Positions 42,113 to 51,346 are shown, numbered from the stretch's first letter. The stretch: 64,000 nt of DNA from Oscillospiraceae bacterium (GCA_015065425.1 SVQH01000001.1:102572-166571); one strand, 5' to 3'. Notes: generated by a model from the letters alone, not told the origin. Numbers and translations: made by a program.

Positions 42113-43480
42113 ATGAATCAACTTGAAACAGACAATAAAAAAGGATTTTATAAAGAATTATTCGCCCTCGCTATCCCGATAGGACTTCAAAATTTGCTCA
42201 TTGCCCTCATTGGTGCGACCGATGCGTTTATGCTTGGCAGACTCACGCAGGATGCAGTTTCTGCCGTATCTCTTGCCAACCAAATCTCGTTTATTATGAA
42301 TTTGTTCGTTGGCGCGGTCGTGGGAGCAGGCGGTGTGCTTCTCGCTCAATATTGGGGCAAGGGAGACAGAACGATGGTGAAAAATCTGTTCTGTATGATT
42401 ATCAAATGGTCATTTGGCATTAACGTAGTATTCTTCCTCTTGGTTTTGCTCATTCCCGAAGGGCTTATGCGTATTTACACAAGTGATGCAACTCTCATAG
42501 AGATAGGCGCATCATATCTTCGCGCAGTAGCTCCTTCGTATCTATTTGTCGGTGCAACACAATGCTATTATGTTGTGATGAAATTAGAGGGCAAGGCGAA
42601 AAAGAGCGTGTATGTCTCTATCTTCACGCTCGTTACCGACGTGGTGCTTGATATATTTCTGATTTACGGACTTATCGGCGATTTCAAGGGCTTTGGCGCA
42701 AACGGTTCGGCGTATTCCACCGTGTTTGTGGAGCTTGGCGCACTCGTTTGGTGCATAGTCGAAAGTCACAGAAAGGACAGCATTCGCCCCGACATCAAGG
42801 GATTGACTTGGTTCTCCAAAACAATCACAAAGGACTTTTTCAAGATTATGTTTCCTATGCTCGGTAGCTCGCTTGCTTGGGGCTTGGGATTTTCGATGCA
42901 CTCGCTTATTATGGGGCATCTTGGAAACGATGCAACGGCAGCCGCATCTATCACCTCGGTAGCGCAGGAAATTATCACTTGCGTATGTAAAGGCATTTCC
43001 GCAGGCGCAGGTATTATGGTCGGCAAGTTGCTCGGCAAGAGTATGTTTGACAAAGCAAAGGAATACGGCGCGCGATTTTGCCGTGTGTCGCTTGCAACAG
43101 GCCTTATTCATATGGGATTGCTTTGCGTGCTTGCGCCTATCGTTACGGCGTTCTTCGTATTGACCGAAACGGCAAAGCAGTATTTGATTTTTATGCTTCT
43201 GTTTAGCGGTTTGTATGTGTTTGCGTATTCTATCAACACCATAATCGTCTGCGGTGTGTTTCCGGCAGGCGGCGACTCTAATTACGATGCTATCAGCGTA
43301 TTTTTATCCTCTTGGTGCTTTGCGCTTCCGCTTGCACTCCTCGGCGCTTTCGTATTCGACTTACCCGTTATTGTGGTCTACATATTGATGTGTTCGGACG
43401 AGATTGTCAAGCTCCCGTGGTTATTCAGAAGATATAAGAAATATAAGTGGTTGAATAATTTGACACATGAAAATTCATAA
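42113..43480 (+). CDS. MATE family multidrug/toxin efflux protein
   Basis: A 455-aa membrane protein of about 12 helices in two halves; ALAIPIGLQNLLIALIGATD and the second-half MFPMLGSSLAWGLGF are MATE features. It uses Na+ or H+ gradients to export drugs or metabolites. The codon use (many GCG, CGC, TCG) differs clearly from neighbouring genes, suggesting recent acquisition. The AAGGAG site is 13 nt from the ATG, a long spacing. A terminator follows. Confidence 0.88.
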   Translation: MNQLETDNKKGFYKELFALAIPIGLQNLLIALIGATDAFMLGRLTQDAVSAVSLANQISFIMNLFVGAVVGAGGVLLAQYWGKGDRTMVKNLFCMIIKWSFGINVVFFLLVLLIPEGLMRIYTSDATLIEIGASYLRAVAPSYLFVGATQCYYVVMKLEGKAKKSVYVSIFTLVTDVVLDIFLIYGLIGDFKGFGANGSAYSTVFVELGALVWCIVESHRKDSIRPDIKGLTWFSKTITKDFFKIMFPMLGSSLAWGLGFSMHSLIMGHLGNDATAAASITSVAQEIITCVCKGISAGAGIMVGKLLGKSMFDKAKEYGARFCRVSLATGLIHMGLLCVLAPIVTAFFVLTETAKQYLIFMLLFSGLYVFAYSINTIIVCGVFPAGGDSNYDAISVFLSSWCFALPLALLGAFVFDLPVIVVYILMCSDEIVKLPWLFRRYKKYKWLNNLTHENS

Positions 43481-43514
43481 TCAACAAATTCCAATTTGTC
43501 GAACAGAATACTCC

Positions 43515-43544
43515 AAACTGCTCTCCCTGTGAGGGCAGTTTTTG
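43515..43544 (+). terminator. Terminator after the MATE gene
   Basis: AAACTGCTCTC (43515-43525) pairs with GAGGGCAGTTT (one G-U), 5-nt loop, then TTTG. Confidence 0.75.
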
Positions 43545-43554
43545 TATGCTATTC

Positions 43555-43581
43555 AAAAAATGTGACGCAGTATTCATATAC
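43555..43581 (+). repeat. 27-bp direct repeat, right copy
   Basis: Identical to 41273-41299; together they bracket 2.26 kb holding the cat-like and MATE genes. Confidence 0.85.
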
Positions 43582-43611
43582 CCATATCTTGCATTTTTTA
43601 TCTTGCTGATA

Positions 43612-43617
43612 TATAAT
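43612..43617 (+). promoter_or_regulatory. Candidate -10 box of the RdRP-like operon
   Basis: TATAAT at 43612-43617, with only a weak -35 (TTGCAT, 43589-43594, 17-bp spacer). The operon may depend on an activator or on another promoter. Confidence 0.4.
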
Positions 43618-43646
43618 TATCACAGTAAATTTCAGGAGGTGAAGCT

Positions 43647-46600
43647 ATGACCGGTGTAAGATATAAAATACCTATGCTGTCCGCAAAAGCAATTCTTGCT
43701 TATGCAAAGCCTGTTGGCGAGGATATATACTCTTTCAATCTCAACAAAGCGGAAACTGCAAGTGTATTATTGAATCACGGCGATACCTATCAGGATGATA
43801 ATGCCGTTTTCTATCAGCTGATGTCTATGCTTCACAGAGACGGTTATTCACCTGAAGATGATGAGTTGATAATTGATGATCTGTACGACGCAATTATCTA
43901 TCTTGATTTTGCAGGTATCTTTGACCGAAGTGCAGAGTTTCCGAAAAATGCATTAAGACAGAAAAAAGCTGAATCAATGTTCCGTCCTGAAGGTATTACT
44001 CTTGACCTTGGTAGCGGTCAGCATAAATATCTTGCCTTTGAGCGTTCTGCTTCTATGAGCAGAAATGCAAAGCTCTCTTTTGTCCGTGCTGACCTCTATG
44101 ATGAAATTACACGCAGAATAACCCTTAATCTAAAAATTGATGTCTGTGAGCTTTCAAAGCTTTATGCATATAACGGACTTCTTTTTTCGTCAGGTATAAG
44201 AGTTGAGCCTGATAATAAGTTTTTCCTTGAAAATGTTGCTATTGTGCCTAATCCCAAACATATTACAAATTATGTTTCTTATGTGACAGTTGCAGATGTT
44301 ACGGGTGAAGGCAGTATCAGAAAATATGAAAGAACAGAATGTTTGGGTGATATTGAAACAACACGCTTTGACGGCATGGGACTGATTTCACCTGAATTTG
44401 CCCGTGAGCTTGACAGCAAAATCGGCAGTAAAAAAGAACATTCCTCTTTTCAGATTCGTATGCCATATATCAAAGGAATGGTACATAAAACCGATTTCAA
44501 ATCTCTGTTCAAGGAAGCAGGTATTGAAGCAATAACCGACATATGGGGAAGGAAACACAATACAGACACCCTTTGTATGATACTTACAGAAAGTCAGTTC
44601 AAGGGTTACAAGTGGCTGAAACAGTATAATATTTCTTGGCAGACATATGTGCAGCTCTGCCGTGCTTATGAGCACACCATATATATCACCAATGTCAGCA
44701 AGACAGAAGCTGAGGATACAACCGAGCTTAATTATCAGTTCCTTAATACGGTAAAAATGCTTTCATCCGAGTTCAGACCCGATGATTTACCTTTGGGTTG
44801 GAAACATTCTCCTGCAGATGATGAAAGAATGTGGCTGACCAAGCCGACGGAGCAGAGGTATTATGACCTTCGCTATGATACTGATGCCCGTATAAAGTAT
44901 TTTACCGATAAGGCTGATGAATGGACCTTTGGCAGAAAAAGCAGAAGCTATCACCTTGCAGAGCTGCTGAGGAAAAATCCAAAGTTTATCAATGAGCCGT
45001 ATTTTGTCCGTCAGCTCGACGATGCGGCAGAAAGCCTACTTAAGGATTACTCCATTGGTCGCTTACTTGTTGACGGTGACAACCGTTTCTTTGCGGCTGA
45101 TATTATGGAATTATTCTATGAGCTTATCAGAGATAACGGCGGAAGACCTGATATATTATCTGCTATTAAAAATGAATTTCTTGATACGAATGAGTTTTAT
45201 GCTCCCGGTGCTGTATATTCAAAACAGGATGTCTATGCACTTCTTCGTAATCCCCATATCGCAAGAAACGAAGAAGCTCTTGTTAAGCCGTTAAAGAATA
45301 TCGGCACTTACAGAGAAAAGTACCTTTCAGGTCTTACGGATGTAATTATGGTAAATTCTGTTTCACTCCTTGCCGAAAGACTTGGCGGTGCAGATTTTGA
45401 CGGTGATATGATTAAAACAGTTGCCGAGCCGAAGCTTACATCTTGTATTGCAAATAACTACAGTGAGGGTAATTTCACACTCGGCGGTAATCTTCCTCTT
45501 TTAAGCATACCGTCCGCAGAGCCAATCATTGCTGATGCAAATGATTGGTATAAACGCTTTGAAACAATACGAAACACATTCTCATCCCGTGTAGGTCAGA
45601 TTTCAAATGCGGCACTTGACAGAAGTATAATAGCCTATGACGAAAACACCGATGATGAAAAGAAGGAGCAGTACCGCAAAGAAACAGAGGTTCTTGAGAT
45701 ACTGACAGGTCTTGAGATAGACTCAGCCAAAAGCGGTATAAAGCCTGATCTGACAGAATATCTTGAAACCAACAAAGCTGAAAGAACATCCTTCCTTAAA
45801 TACAAGGCTCTTATTGAAAAGGCAGAGGGAAAGCGCCGTTGGTATGAGCCTACCTTTGATGAACGCTTTAAGAAATTCTTTGAAGGTAAGAATTGGGATG
45901 AAGTCAGCTCTAACCTTGAAAAGCTTCCGTATTTTGCAAGAGAGCTGAAAAAGAATACACCAAGGGCAGATTGTCATCAGGCAGATGCAAGTGAGCTCTT
46001 CACCTTTGCAAAGCCCGGTTGGAAAAAGAAGCTTGACCCGAAGATTCTTGACTATGTTGGCAGAGTAATCTCTGATTATGAAGAGTGCCTTAAAAGAATA
46101 AGGGCAAGGCGACACGCCGCAAGCAAGCTCAAAGCGAAGCACAATGACATTAACCGTATTCTGTATATGCAGAACAAGGAAAATGATTATGAAGCAGACG
46201 AGCTTGTAGCCGCATTTATTAACCTGCCCGAAGAGAGAGTTAATGAAATGTATTTTGCGGTAAGAAATGAAAATTGGCACTTTATGAAAGAGGATGAAAG
46301 ATATGCCTTTCTCATAAAGCATCTGCCCGAAGAAGAGTACAGAGAGTATTATGATATCTTTGCAGATTTCCGTTTCGGCGGGTATAAATTGTTGACTGAT
46401 ATTATTACAGAAACCCGTAACTACAATATATCTGCAAATGCTTCTGCTATGCAGTATCCAAACGATTCCGAGGAGCTGACATTGATGGTAAAAGCCTATC
46501 TCAGAAATCCTGTAGGCAATTACCGTGAAACTGTTTCAAAGGAAGCGGCAAGGATAATAGAAACTCATGTTATTTCCTTCAATGCTTCGGTAAAGTACAT

Positions 46601-46691
46601 TGTTGCACTCGGTAAGCGTGATTTTCTTTATGATGCCTATTACAGGCACATTAACAGATTTGCAAAGAAGGGAGATAAAATATATGACTAA
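43647..46691 (+). CDS. Two-barrel RNA polymerase homologue (eukaryotic RdRP / YonO-like)
   Basis: A 1014-aa protein. Residues 583-587 are DFDGD within GGADFDGDMIKTV, the metal-binding DxDGD signature shared by the RdRP/QDE-1, YonO and multisubunit RNAP beta-prime double-psi barrels. About 50 residues upstream, LLRNPHIARNEEALVKPL (from 532) resembles the RNP-h...GD region that precedes the catalytic loop in cellular RdRPs. Earlier segments such as RMPYIKGMVHKTDFK fit the first barrel region. The C-terminal part is helical and charged. AGGAGGTGAAG precedes the ATG. It is probably a single-chain RNA polymerase; template (DNA or RNA) and role are unknown. It overlaps the next gene by 8 nt. Confidence 0.8.
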   Translation: MTGVRYKIPMLSAKAILAYAKPVGEDIYSFNLNKAETASVLLNHGDTYQDDNAVFYQLMSMLHRDGYSPEDDELIIDDLYDAIIYLDFAGIFDRSAEFPKNALRQKKAESMFRPEGITLDLGSGQHKYLAFERSASMSRNAKLSFVRADLYDEITRRITLNLKIDVCELSKLYAYNGLLFSSGIRVEPDNKFFLENVAIVPNPKHITNYVSYVTVADVTGEGSIRKYERTECLGDIETTRFDGMGLISPEFARELDSKIGSKKEHSSFQIRMPYIKGMVHKTDFKSLFKEAGIEAITDIWGRKHNTDTLCMILTESQFKGYKWLKQYNISWQTYVQLCRAYEHTIYITNVSKTEAEDTTELNYQFLNTVKMLSSEFRPDDLPLGWKHSPADDERMWLTKPTEQRYYDLRYDTDARIKYFTDKADEWTFGRKSRSYHLAELLRKNPKFINEPYFVRQLDDAAESLLKDYSIGRLLVDGDNRFFAADIMELFYELIRDNGGRPDILSAIKNEFLDTNEFYAPGAVYSKQDVYALLRNPHIARNEEALVKPLKNIGTYREKYLSGLTDVIMVNSVSLLAERLGGADFDGDMIKTVAEPKLTSCIANNYSEGNFTLGGNLPLLSIPSAEPIIADANDWYKRFETIRNTFSSRVGQISNAALDRSIIAYDENTDDEKKEQYRKETEVLEILTGLEIDSAKSGIKPDLTEYLETNKAERTSFLKYKALIEKAEGKRRWYEPTFDERFKKFFEGKNWDEVSSNLEKLPYFARELKKNTPRADCHQADASELFTFAKPGWKKKLDPKILDYVGRVISDYEECLKRIRARRHAASKLKAKHNDINRILYMQNKENDYEADELVAAFINLPEERVNEMYFAVRNENWHFMKEDERYAFLIKHLPEEEYREYYDIFADFRFGGYKLLTDIITETRNYNISANASAMQYPNDSEELTLMVKAYLRNPVGNYRETVSKEAARIIETHVISFNASVKYIVALGKRDFLYDAYYRHINRFAKKGDKIYD

Positions 46692-47541
46692 CGAATGGCT
46701 TGAATTCAAGGCATATACAGACACTCCCGTTTTCCTTGCAGAAAACAAACAATCAACTGCTTTCATAGGTAGATTTACAGTAAGAATGATTAAGCAGAAC
46801 AAGGGCTTCAACCGTATATTTACCATTCTTGCAAGAGGTTATCTTTTTCATAATGCTGACGGTACACTCCGCACCGATGATCCTTACGCAAGAACAGAAG
46901 AATCACGGCGTTTTTTATGTGCTTGGTGTAGCCTGCCATATGAAACAGTATCAAACAGGGCATTAGCTTTTCACACATCATTTCCTGAGCTTCATAATGA
47001 GTTCCCGAACATTATTGATGAAAACGGAGCAGGATGGTATTACAGATACTTGCATACTCTTTCCGATTACATCAAAAAGAACAAGGAGAATGTTACAAAG
47101 AAGCTTCACTGCTTTGCCGAAAAGAAGACCTTGAAAGCCATTGAAAGCACTTGGGCTAAAAAGCTGATACAGTTTCAGTATTCCATTTACAACAACAGGT
47201 CTTCTGCTGATTTCCCGTTGCTTTTTGATACAGCTATTGCCGATGCTCTTGTTCTCGGTCCGCTTCGTACTGAAGCGGTTGTACTTTCAGATGAGACTCT
47301 TCAAAAAATCAAGGCTTACGGTGTAAATGCGAAAACCGAAAGGCTTATGATTACTCTTGCCGAATACTATATCGTAAACAAAGAGCCTGACTGTGAGTGG
47401 GTTATTATGCCGAGGACTAACATCTCTGCTTATCTCGGTTCAGCAACATATATGGAAAGCTATGAAGGCAAAATTCCTGATGGGTTTATGGAGAAAAAGC
47501 CTGAAATGGGCGGTGTGTCAGCGGTGAGAATTAATGTATAA
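46684..47541 (+). CDS. Unknown 285-aa protein coupled to the RdRP-like gene
   Basis: Starts inside the end of the polymerase-like gene (8-nt overlap) after GGGAGATAAAATAT, so the two are co-translated. It begins MTNEWLEFKAYTDTPVF and contains GRFTVRMIKQNKGFNRIFTI, RRFLCAWCSLPYETVSNRAL and a late CEWVIMPRTNISAYLG. No family, catalytic motif, signal peptide or membrane helix recognised. An upstream in-frame ATG at 46600 has no ribosome binding site. It is a candidate accessory subunit (processivity or specificity factor) by genomic coupling only. Confidence 0.75.
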   Translation: MTNEWLEFKAYTDTPVFLAENKQSTAFIGRFTVRMIKQNKGFNRIFTILARGYLFHNADGTLRTDDPYARTEESRRFLCAWCSLPYETVSNRALAFHTSFPELHNEFPNIIDENGAGWYYRYLHTLSDYIKKNKENVTKKLHCFAEKKTLKAIESTWAKKLIQFQYSIYNNRSSADFPLLFDTAIADALVLGPLRTEAVVLSDETLQKIKAYGVNAKTERLMITLAEYYIVNKEPDCEWVIMPRTNISAYLGSATYMESYEGKIPDGFMEKKPEMGGVSAVRINV

Positions 47542-47547
47542 CGAAAA

Positions 47548-47590
47548 AAAGCTCCCTGAATCGGTTTTGCCGAGGTAGGGAGCTTTGTGT
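47548..47590 (+). terminator. Terminator after the RdRP-like operon
   Basis: AAAGCTCCCT (47548-47557) pairs with AGGGAGCTTT (47577-47586), with an inner CGG/CCG stem; the A run on the left also supports minus-strand termination. Confidence 0.75.
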
Positions 47591-47614
47591 TGTTTATGAG
47601 GATTATTTTTCCTA

Positions 47615-47692
47615 TTATTTATTCTTCTTAACAATTGCAACAATCAGACCGATGACTGCAACGGGGCAGATAACAGCAAGAGCCTTTTTCAT
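47615..47692 (-). CDS. 25-aa transmembrane micropeptide ORF downstream of the Ca2+-ATPase
   Basis: ATG at 47692 preceded on the minus strand by AAAGGAGG with an 8-9 nt spacing; stop TAA at 47617-47615. The peptide is MKKALAVICPVAVIG... followed by a continued hydrophobic run and a basic end (KKNK): a single membrane helix with positive ends. It begins 40 bp after the ATPase stop on the same strand, so is probably co-transcribed. Small membrane peptides that tune P-type ATPases are known (MgtR, KdpF, phospholamban); this one is unknown to me. Confidence 0.55.
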   Translation of the reverse strand: MKKALAVICPVAVIGLIVAIVKKNK

Positions 47693-47732
47693 TTGTCAGT
47701 CCTCCTTTCGTTAAACAACTTTATTTAATCAG

Positions 47733-50348
47733 TTAATTATGGTGCTTAATAAGTCCTAATGCTTTAGAAAGTTCCATAACAACTGTAGGAACAAATATTA
47801 AACCAAGTGCAATCCAATAAAGCTTTGCAGGAAGTACAACAAGGCCAAAAGCTACTCTCAAAGGAGTAAAAATAACCAGTGCTACGAGTGATGCGGATAT
47901 AAGTGCCGCCCAGTTGAGCTTATGATTTGAGAACACACCTATTTTGAATAACGAGTGTTCAGAACGCATATTAAATGCCTGCACTACCTGTGAAAGAGCC
48001 AGAATAATAAATGCCATTGTCTGACCGCCGGCGAGAGTACCGGTTACATTTTCGCCAAGTTTAAATCCAATCAGAGTAAGAATTGCAAACATAATGCCCT
48101 GCAATACTACACGAATGCCGAGGCCATGAGCAAATATGCCTTCATCTTTCGGCTTAGGTTTGCGATCCATAACATCTTTTTCTACAGCTTCCATGCCGAG
48201 CGCTATTGCCGGCAACGAGTCAGTAACGAGGTTTATCCAGAGCAATTGCATTGAGAGCAACGGGGTTTTGTGCCAAAGAAGCATTGATGCAAATACGGTA
48301 AACACTTCGCCTATATTTGTACCAAGCAAGAACCCGACAACCTTTTTGATATTGGCATAAATGCCTCTGCCTTCCTTTACTGCATCAACGATGGTAGCAA
48401 AGTTATCGTCAGTCAGAGTCATATCTGCCGCACCCTTTGCAACATCAGTACCCGTAATACCCATAGCACATCCTATATCAGCGGCTTTAAGTGCGGGTGC
48501 GTCGTTTACACCGTCACCAGTCATAGATACAACCTGACCTTTTCGTTGCCATGCCTTGACTATACGAATTTTATTTTCGGGTGAAACACGAGCATATACG
48601 CTTATATTCTCTATAACTGAGTCAAATTCATCATCGGTCATTGCATCAAGCTCTGCACCCGTAATTGCACGATCTCCATTTTCAAGGATTCCCAGTTCTC
48701 TTGCAATAGCTGAAGCAGTAACAACGTGATCACCTGTAATCATAACAGGTTTGATACCCGCGCGGCGACATACAGCAACTGCATCCTTTGCTTCCGGTCT
48801 CGGTGGGTCAATCATACCTACAAGTCCCATAAAAGTAAGACCGTTTTCGAGCTCTTGTGAAGTAGGCTCAGCAGGAACTGTATCTATCTCTTTATATGCA
48901 ATAGCCAACACACGCAAAGCATCTTCGCTCATTGCATCTGTGATTTTTCTGGCGTTTTCAAGATCACCTGTAATACAGCGTGATGCCATAATATCAAATG
49001 CACCTTTAACAATAACTATGTTTTTGCCGTCAATTCTGTTTATTGTGGTCATTAACTTACGGTCAGAGTCAAAAGGTATTTCTGCAAGACGAGGATATTT
49101 TTTATTCAAATCGTCTTTGTTCATACCGTTTTTGTGTGCCGCAAGCACTATGGCTGTCTCAGTAGGATCACCAATGTGCTGTTCTTCTGATTCATTAAAA
49201 ATAACGGAACCGTCACAGCAAAGTGTGCCGTACATAAGAAGTTGCTTAATATTCTCAGTATTGCTGTTGCTTATATTTTCAGGTGCGGAATAACCTTCGG
49301 CATATGCTTTTGTAAGTGTCATACGGTTTTGTGTTAAAGTACCGGTTTTATCGGAACAGATAACTGATGCTCCGCCAAGAGTTTCAACAGCAGGCAGTTT
49401 ACGGATAAGCGCATTTTTCTTAACCATACGCTGTACACCGATGGAAAGCACAATAGTAACAATGGCAGGCAATCCTTCCGGAATGGCAGATACTGCCAAA
49501 GACACGGCAGTCATAAATATTTCGAGAACAGGAATACCGTTTACAAGACCTACAATAAAGATAATTGCACATGCAACAAGTGCCATAATGCCAAGATATT
49601 TGCCTAGCTGAGCTAATTTTTGCTGCAATGGTGTCTGAGTACTTTCTTCATTATCGAGAAGATTTGCAATTTTACCCATTTCAGTATTCATACCTGTTGC
49701 AGTAACAACAGCTAAAGCGGTACCGTATGTAATACTACAGCCTGAGAATACCATATTACTTCTGTCGCCGATGGGAGCCTTCTCATTTACTTTCGCCTCA
49801 GCATCTTTTTCAGACGGAACAGACTCACCGGTCAACGCAGACTCTTCGGATTTCAGGCTTACGCTATGCAGAAGTCTTGCGTCGGCAGGCACAAAGTCTC
49901 CCGCTTCAAGTTTTATGATATCGCCCGGAACAAGGTCTGCGGCATCGATAATCTCTTCTTTTCCGTTGCGGATTACTCTGGCATGAGGTGCTGACATATT
50001 TTTCAGGGATTCCAATGCCTTTTCAGCTTTTCCTTCTTGATACACACCCATAACGGCATTCAGAATAACAATAACAACTATAAGCAGCGGTTCAAAGAGC
50101 TCACCCCAATTTTGCTCAGCGCAAACGACAGCAAAGGATATTACTGCCGCAGCAATAAGAATAAGAATCATAGCATCCTTAAACTGATCGAAAAAACGCT
50201 GAATTGTAGTCTTTTTCTTTTTTTCACGAAGCTTATTGGGACCATATTTGCTTTTTCTTGCCTGAATTTCTTCGGCATTAAGACCTATTTCGGAATTTGT
50301 CGAAAGCTTATTCAGAACTTCTGTTTTGGGTTCACTGTGCGGTAACAT
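47733..50348 (-). CDS. Calcium-type P-type ATPase (P2A, SERCA/PMCA-like)
   Basis: An 871-aa pump. It has the actuator motif TGES, the phosphorylation site CSDKTGTLT (Asp about 333), TGDGVNDAPALK, and Ca2+ ligands in AVSAIPEGLPA (helix 4) and LLWINLVTDSLPA (helix 6: Asn and Asp), which fit a Ca2+ pump. About ten helices. It should export Ca2+ (possibly Mn2+) with ATP. GGAGGAAAAA precedes the ATG. cdsA ends 92 bp upstream and a weak GGGT/ACCC hairpin with a T run lies between (50387-50404), so partial read-through is possible. Confidence 0.92.
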   Translation of the reverse strand: MLPHSEPKTEVLNKLSTNSEIGLNAEEIQARKSKYGPNKLREKKKKTTIQRFFDQFKDAMILILIAAAVISFAVVCAEQNWGELFEPLLIVVIVILNAVMGVYQEGKAEKALESLKNMSAPHARVIRNGKEEIIDAADLVPGDIIKLEAGDFVPADARLLHSVSLKSEESALTGESVPSEKDAEAKVNEKAPIGDRSNMVFSGCSITYGTALAVVTATGMNTEMGKIANLLDNEESTQTPLQQKLAQLGKYLGIMALVACAIIFIVGLVNGIPVLEIFMTAVSLAVSAIPEGLPAIVTIVLSIGVQRMVKKNALIRKLPAVETLGGASVICSDKTGTLTQNRMTLTKAYAEGYSAPENISNSNTENIKQLLMYGTLCCDGSVIFNESEEQHIGDPTETAIVLAAHKNGMNKDDLNKKYPRLAEIPFDSDRKLMTTINRIDGKNIVIVKGAFDIMASRCITGDLENARKITDAMSEDALRVLAIAYKEIDTVPAEPTSQELENGLTFMGLVGMIDPPRPEAKDAVAVCRRAGIKPVMITGDHVVTASAIARELGILENGDRAITGAELDAMTDDEFDSVIENISVYARVSPENKIRIVKAWQRKGQVVSMTGDGVNDAPALKAADIGCAMGITGTDVAKGAADMTLTDDNFATIVDAVKEGRGIYANIKKVVGFLLGTNIGEVFTVFASMLLWHKTPLLSMQLLWINLVTDSLPAIALGMEAVEKDVMDRKPKPKDEGIFAHGLGIRVVLQGIMFAILTLIGFKLGENVTGTLAGGQTMAFIILALSQVVQAFNMRSEHSLFKIGVFSNHKLNWAALISASLVALVIFTPLRVAFGLVVLPAKLYWIALGLIFVPTVVMELSKALGLIKHHN

Positions 50349-50440
50349 TTTTTCCTCCTAAAAAGTTATTTGAATATTTATAAAAAAGGGTTTTTTACCC
50401 TATTTTAACGAAAATTGTTAATTAAAATGTCTGCAATAAA

Positions 50441-51256
50441 CTAATTTATAAAACTTCCTGTACAAAGACAGAACAAATATGTAAACGGAGCTACAAAGAG
50501 CATACTGTCAAAACGGTCAAGCACACCGCCGTGACCGGGCAACAGCTTTCCGTAATCTTTTATACCGCATATTCTTTTGACCGAAGAAAATGCCAAATCG
50601 CCGAACTGTCCGAGTACGGAAGCAGAAAGAAGATAGACAGCGAGTATGCCGTAATTTACGGTAAGAATGTTCTGCTTTGATAAAATCAATGCAACTATCA
50701 TCAGAATAGCAACTGCACATATTGTACCTCCGACACTGCCTTCGATTGTTTTCTTCGGGCTCAATACCGGAGCGAGCTTATGCTTGCCGAAGCCTTTGCC
50801 GCAAAGATAAGCAAAAATATCCGTAAGCACTGAAATAAGCATAGTAACGCCTAATAAATAAACTCCCTTTTCAGTATTTCTGATGCCTGAAAGCGATTTG
50901 AAAAAGAAGGTTATCATAACCGCAATAATTACTGATAGCAGAGGCTCAACTTTTTCTTTCACTTTTATTTTTGACATTAACATACCAAAAATTATAATTG
51001 CTGTCGTAAACAAAACAGCAACTATATAGACATTACCGGGTATTGCTTCAAAGGACAAAGCAATCGCAGCAGCGCAGGAAACTGTCGTTATTACTTTGTT
51101 TTTGTGAAGTCCCGTTGCCTTGTAAAGCTCATATATACCCTTGACGGATAAAAAGGCGATAAGAGTATTTAGGACTGCGGGAATGTGAGAAAAATATACA
51201 ATCGTACCCAAAATTACGGTCAGAACTGCACCGGTCAAAACTCTTGTCAGAAACAT
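50441..51256 (-). CDS. cdsA: Phosphatidate cytidylyltransferase (CdsA)
   Basis: A 271-aa, about eight-helix membrane enzyme that makes CDP-diacylglycerol from phosphatidate and CTP. SPKKTIEGSVGG and the C-terminal signature LLPGHGGVLDRFDSM are clear. It is a second copy relative to the chromosomal gene expected elsewhere. It provides the substrate for the PgsA-like enzyme at 59520. A response-regulator type repeat lies just upstream (51311-51346). Confidence 0.93.
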   Translation of the reverse strand: MFLTRVLTGAVLTVILGTIVYFSHIPAVLNTLIAFLSVKGIYELYKATGLHKNKVITTVSCAAAIALSFEAIPGNVYIVAVLFTTAIIIFGMLMSKIKVKEKVEPLLSVIIAVMITFFFKSLSGIRNTEKGVYLLGVTMLISVLTDIFAYLCGKGFGKHKLAPVLSPKKTIEGSVGGTICAVAILMIVALILSKQNILTVNYGILAVYLLSASVLGQFGDLAFSSVKRICGIKDYGKLLPGHGGVLDRFDSMLFVAPFTYLFCLCTGSFIN

Positions 51257-51310
51257 AAAATTCCCCTCTTTTGTATTACTTGATTACAGATAAAGAATAA
51301 ATGAAGAACT

Positions 51311-51346
51311 TCAACATATATTCAACCTAATATCAATTTTTGTTGA
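51311..51346. promoter_or_regulatory. 11-bp period direct repeats upstream of cdsA (putative response regulator site)
   Basis: TCAAC at 51311 and 51322 and TCAAT at 51333, each 11 bp apart, then GTTGA at 51342. Nearly the same array occurs at 58021-58056 and a related one at 54786. Confidence 0.65.

Noticed and set aside
42584-43111. Minus-strand ORFs opposite the MATE gene
   Set aside because: Shadow frames created by the higher GC of this gene; no ribosome binding sites or domains.
43647-46691. Reverse transcriptase or retron/DGR interpretation of the large polymerase-like protein
   Set aside because: No (Y/F)xDD motif of palm polymerases; the metal motif is DxDGD of two-barrel polymerases.
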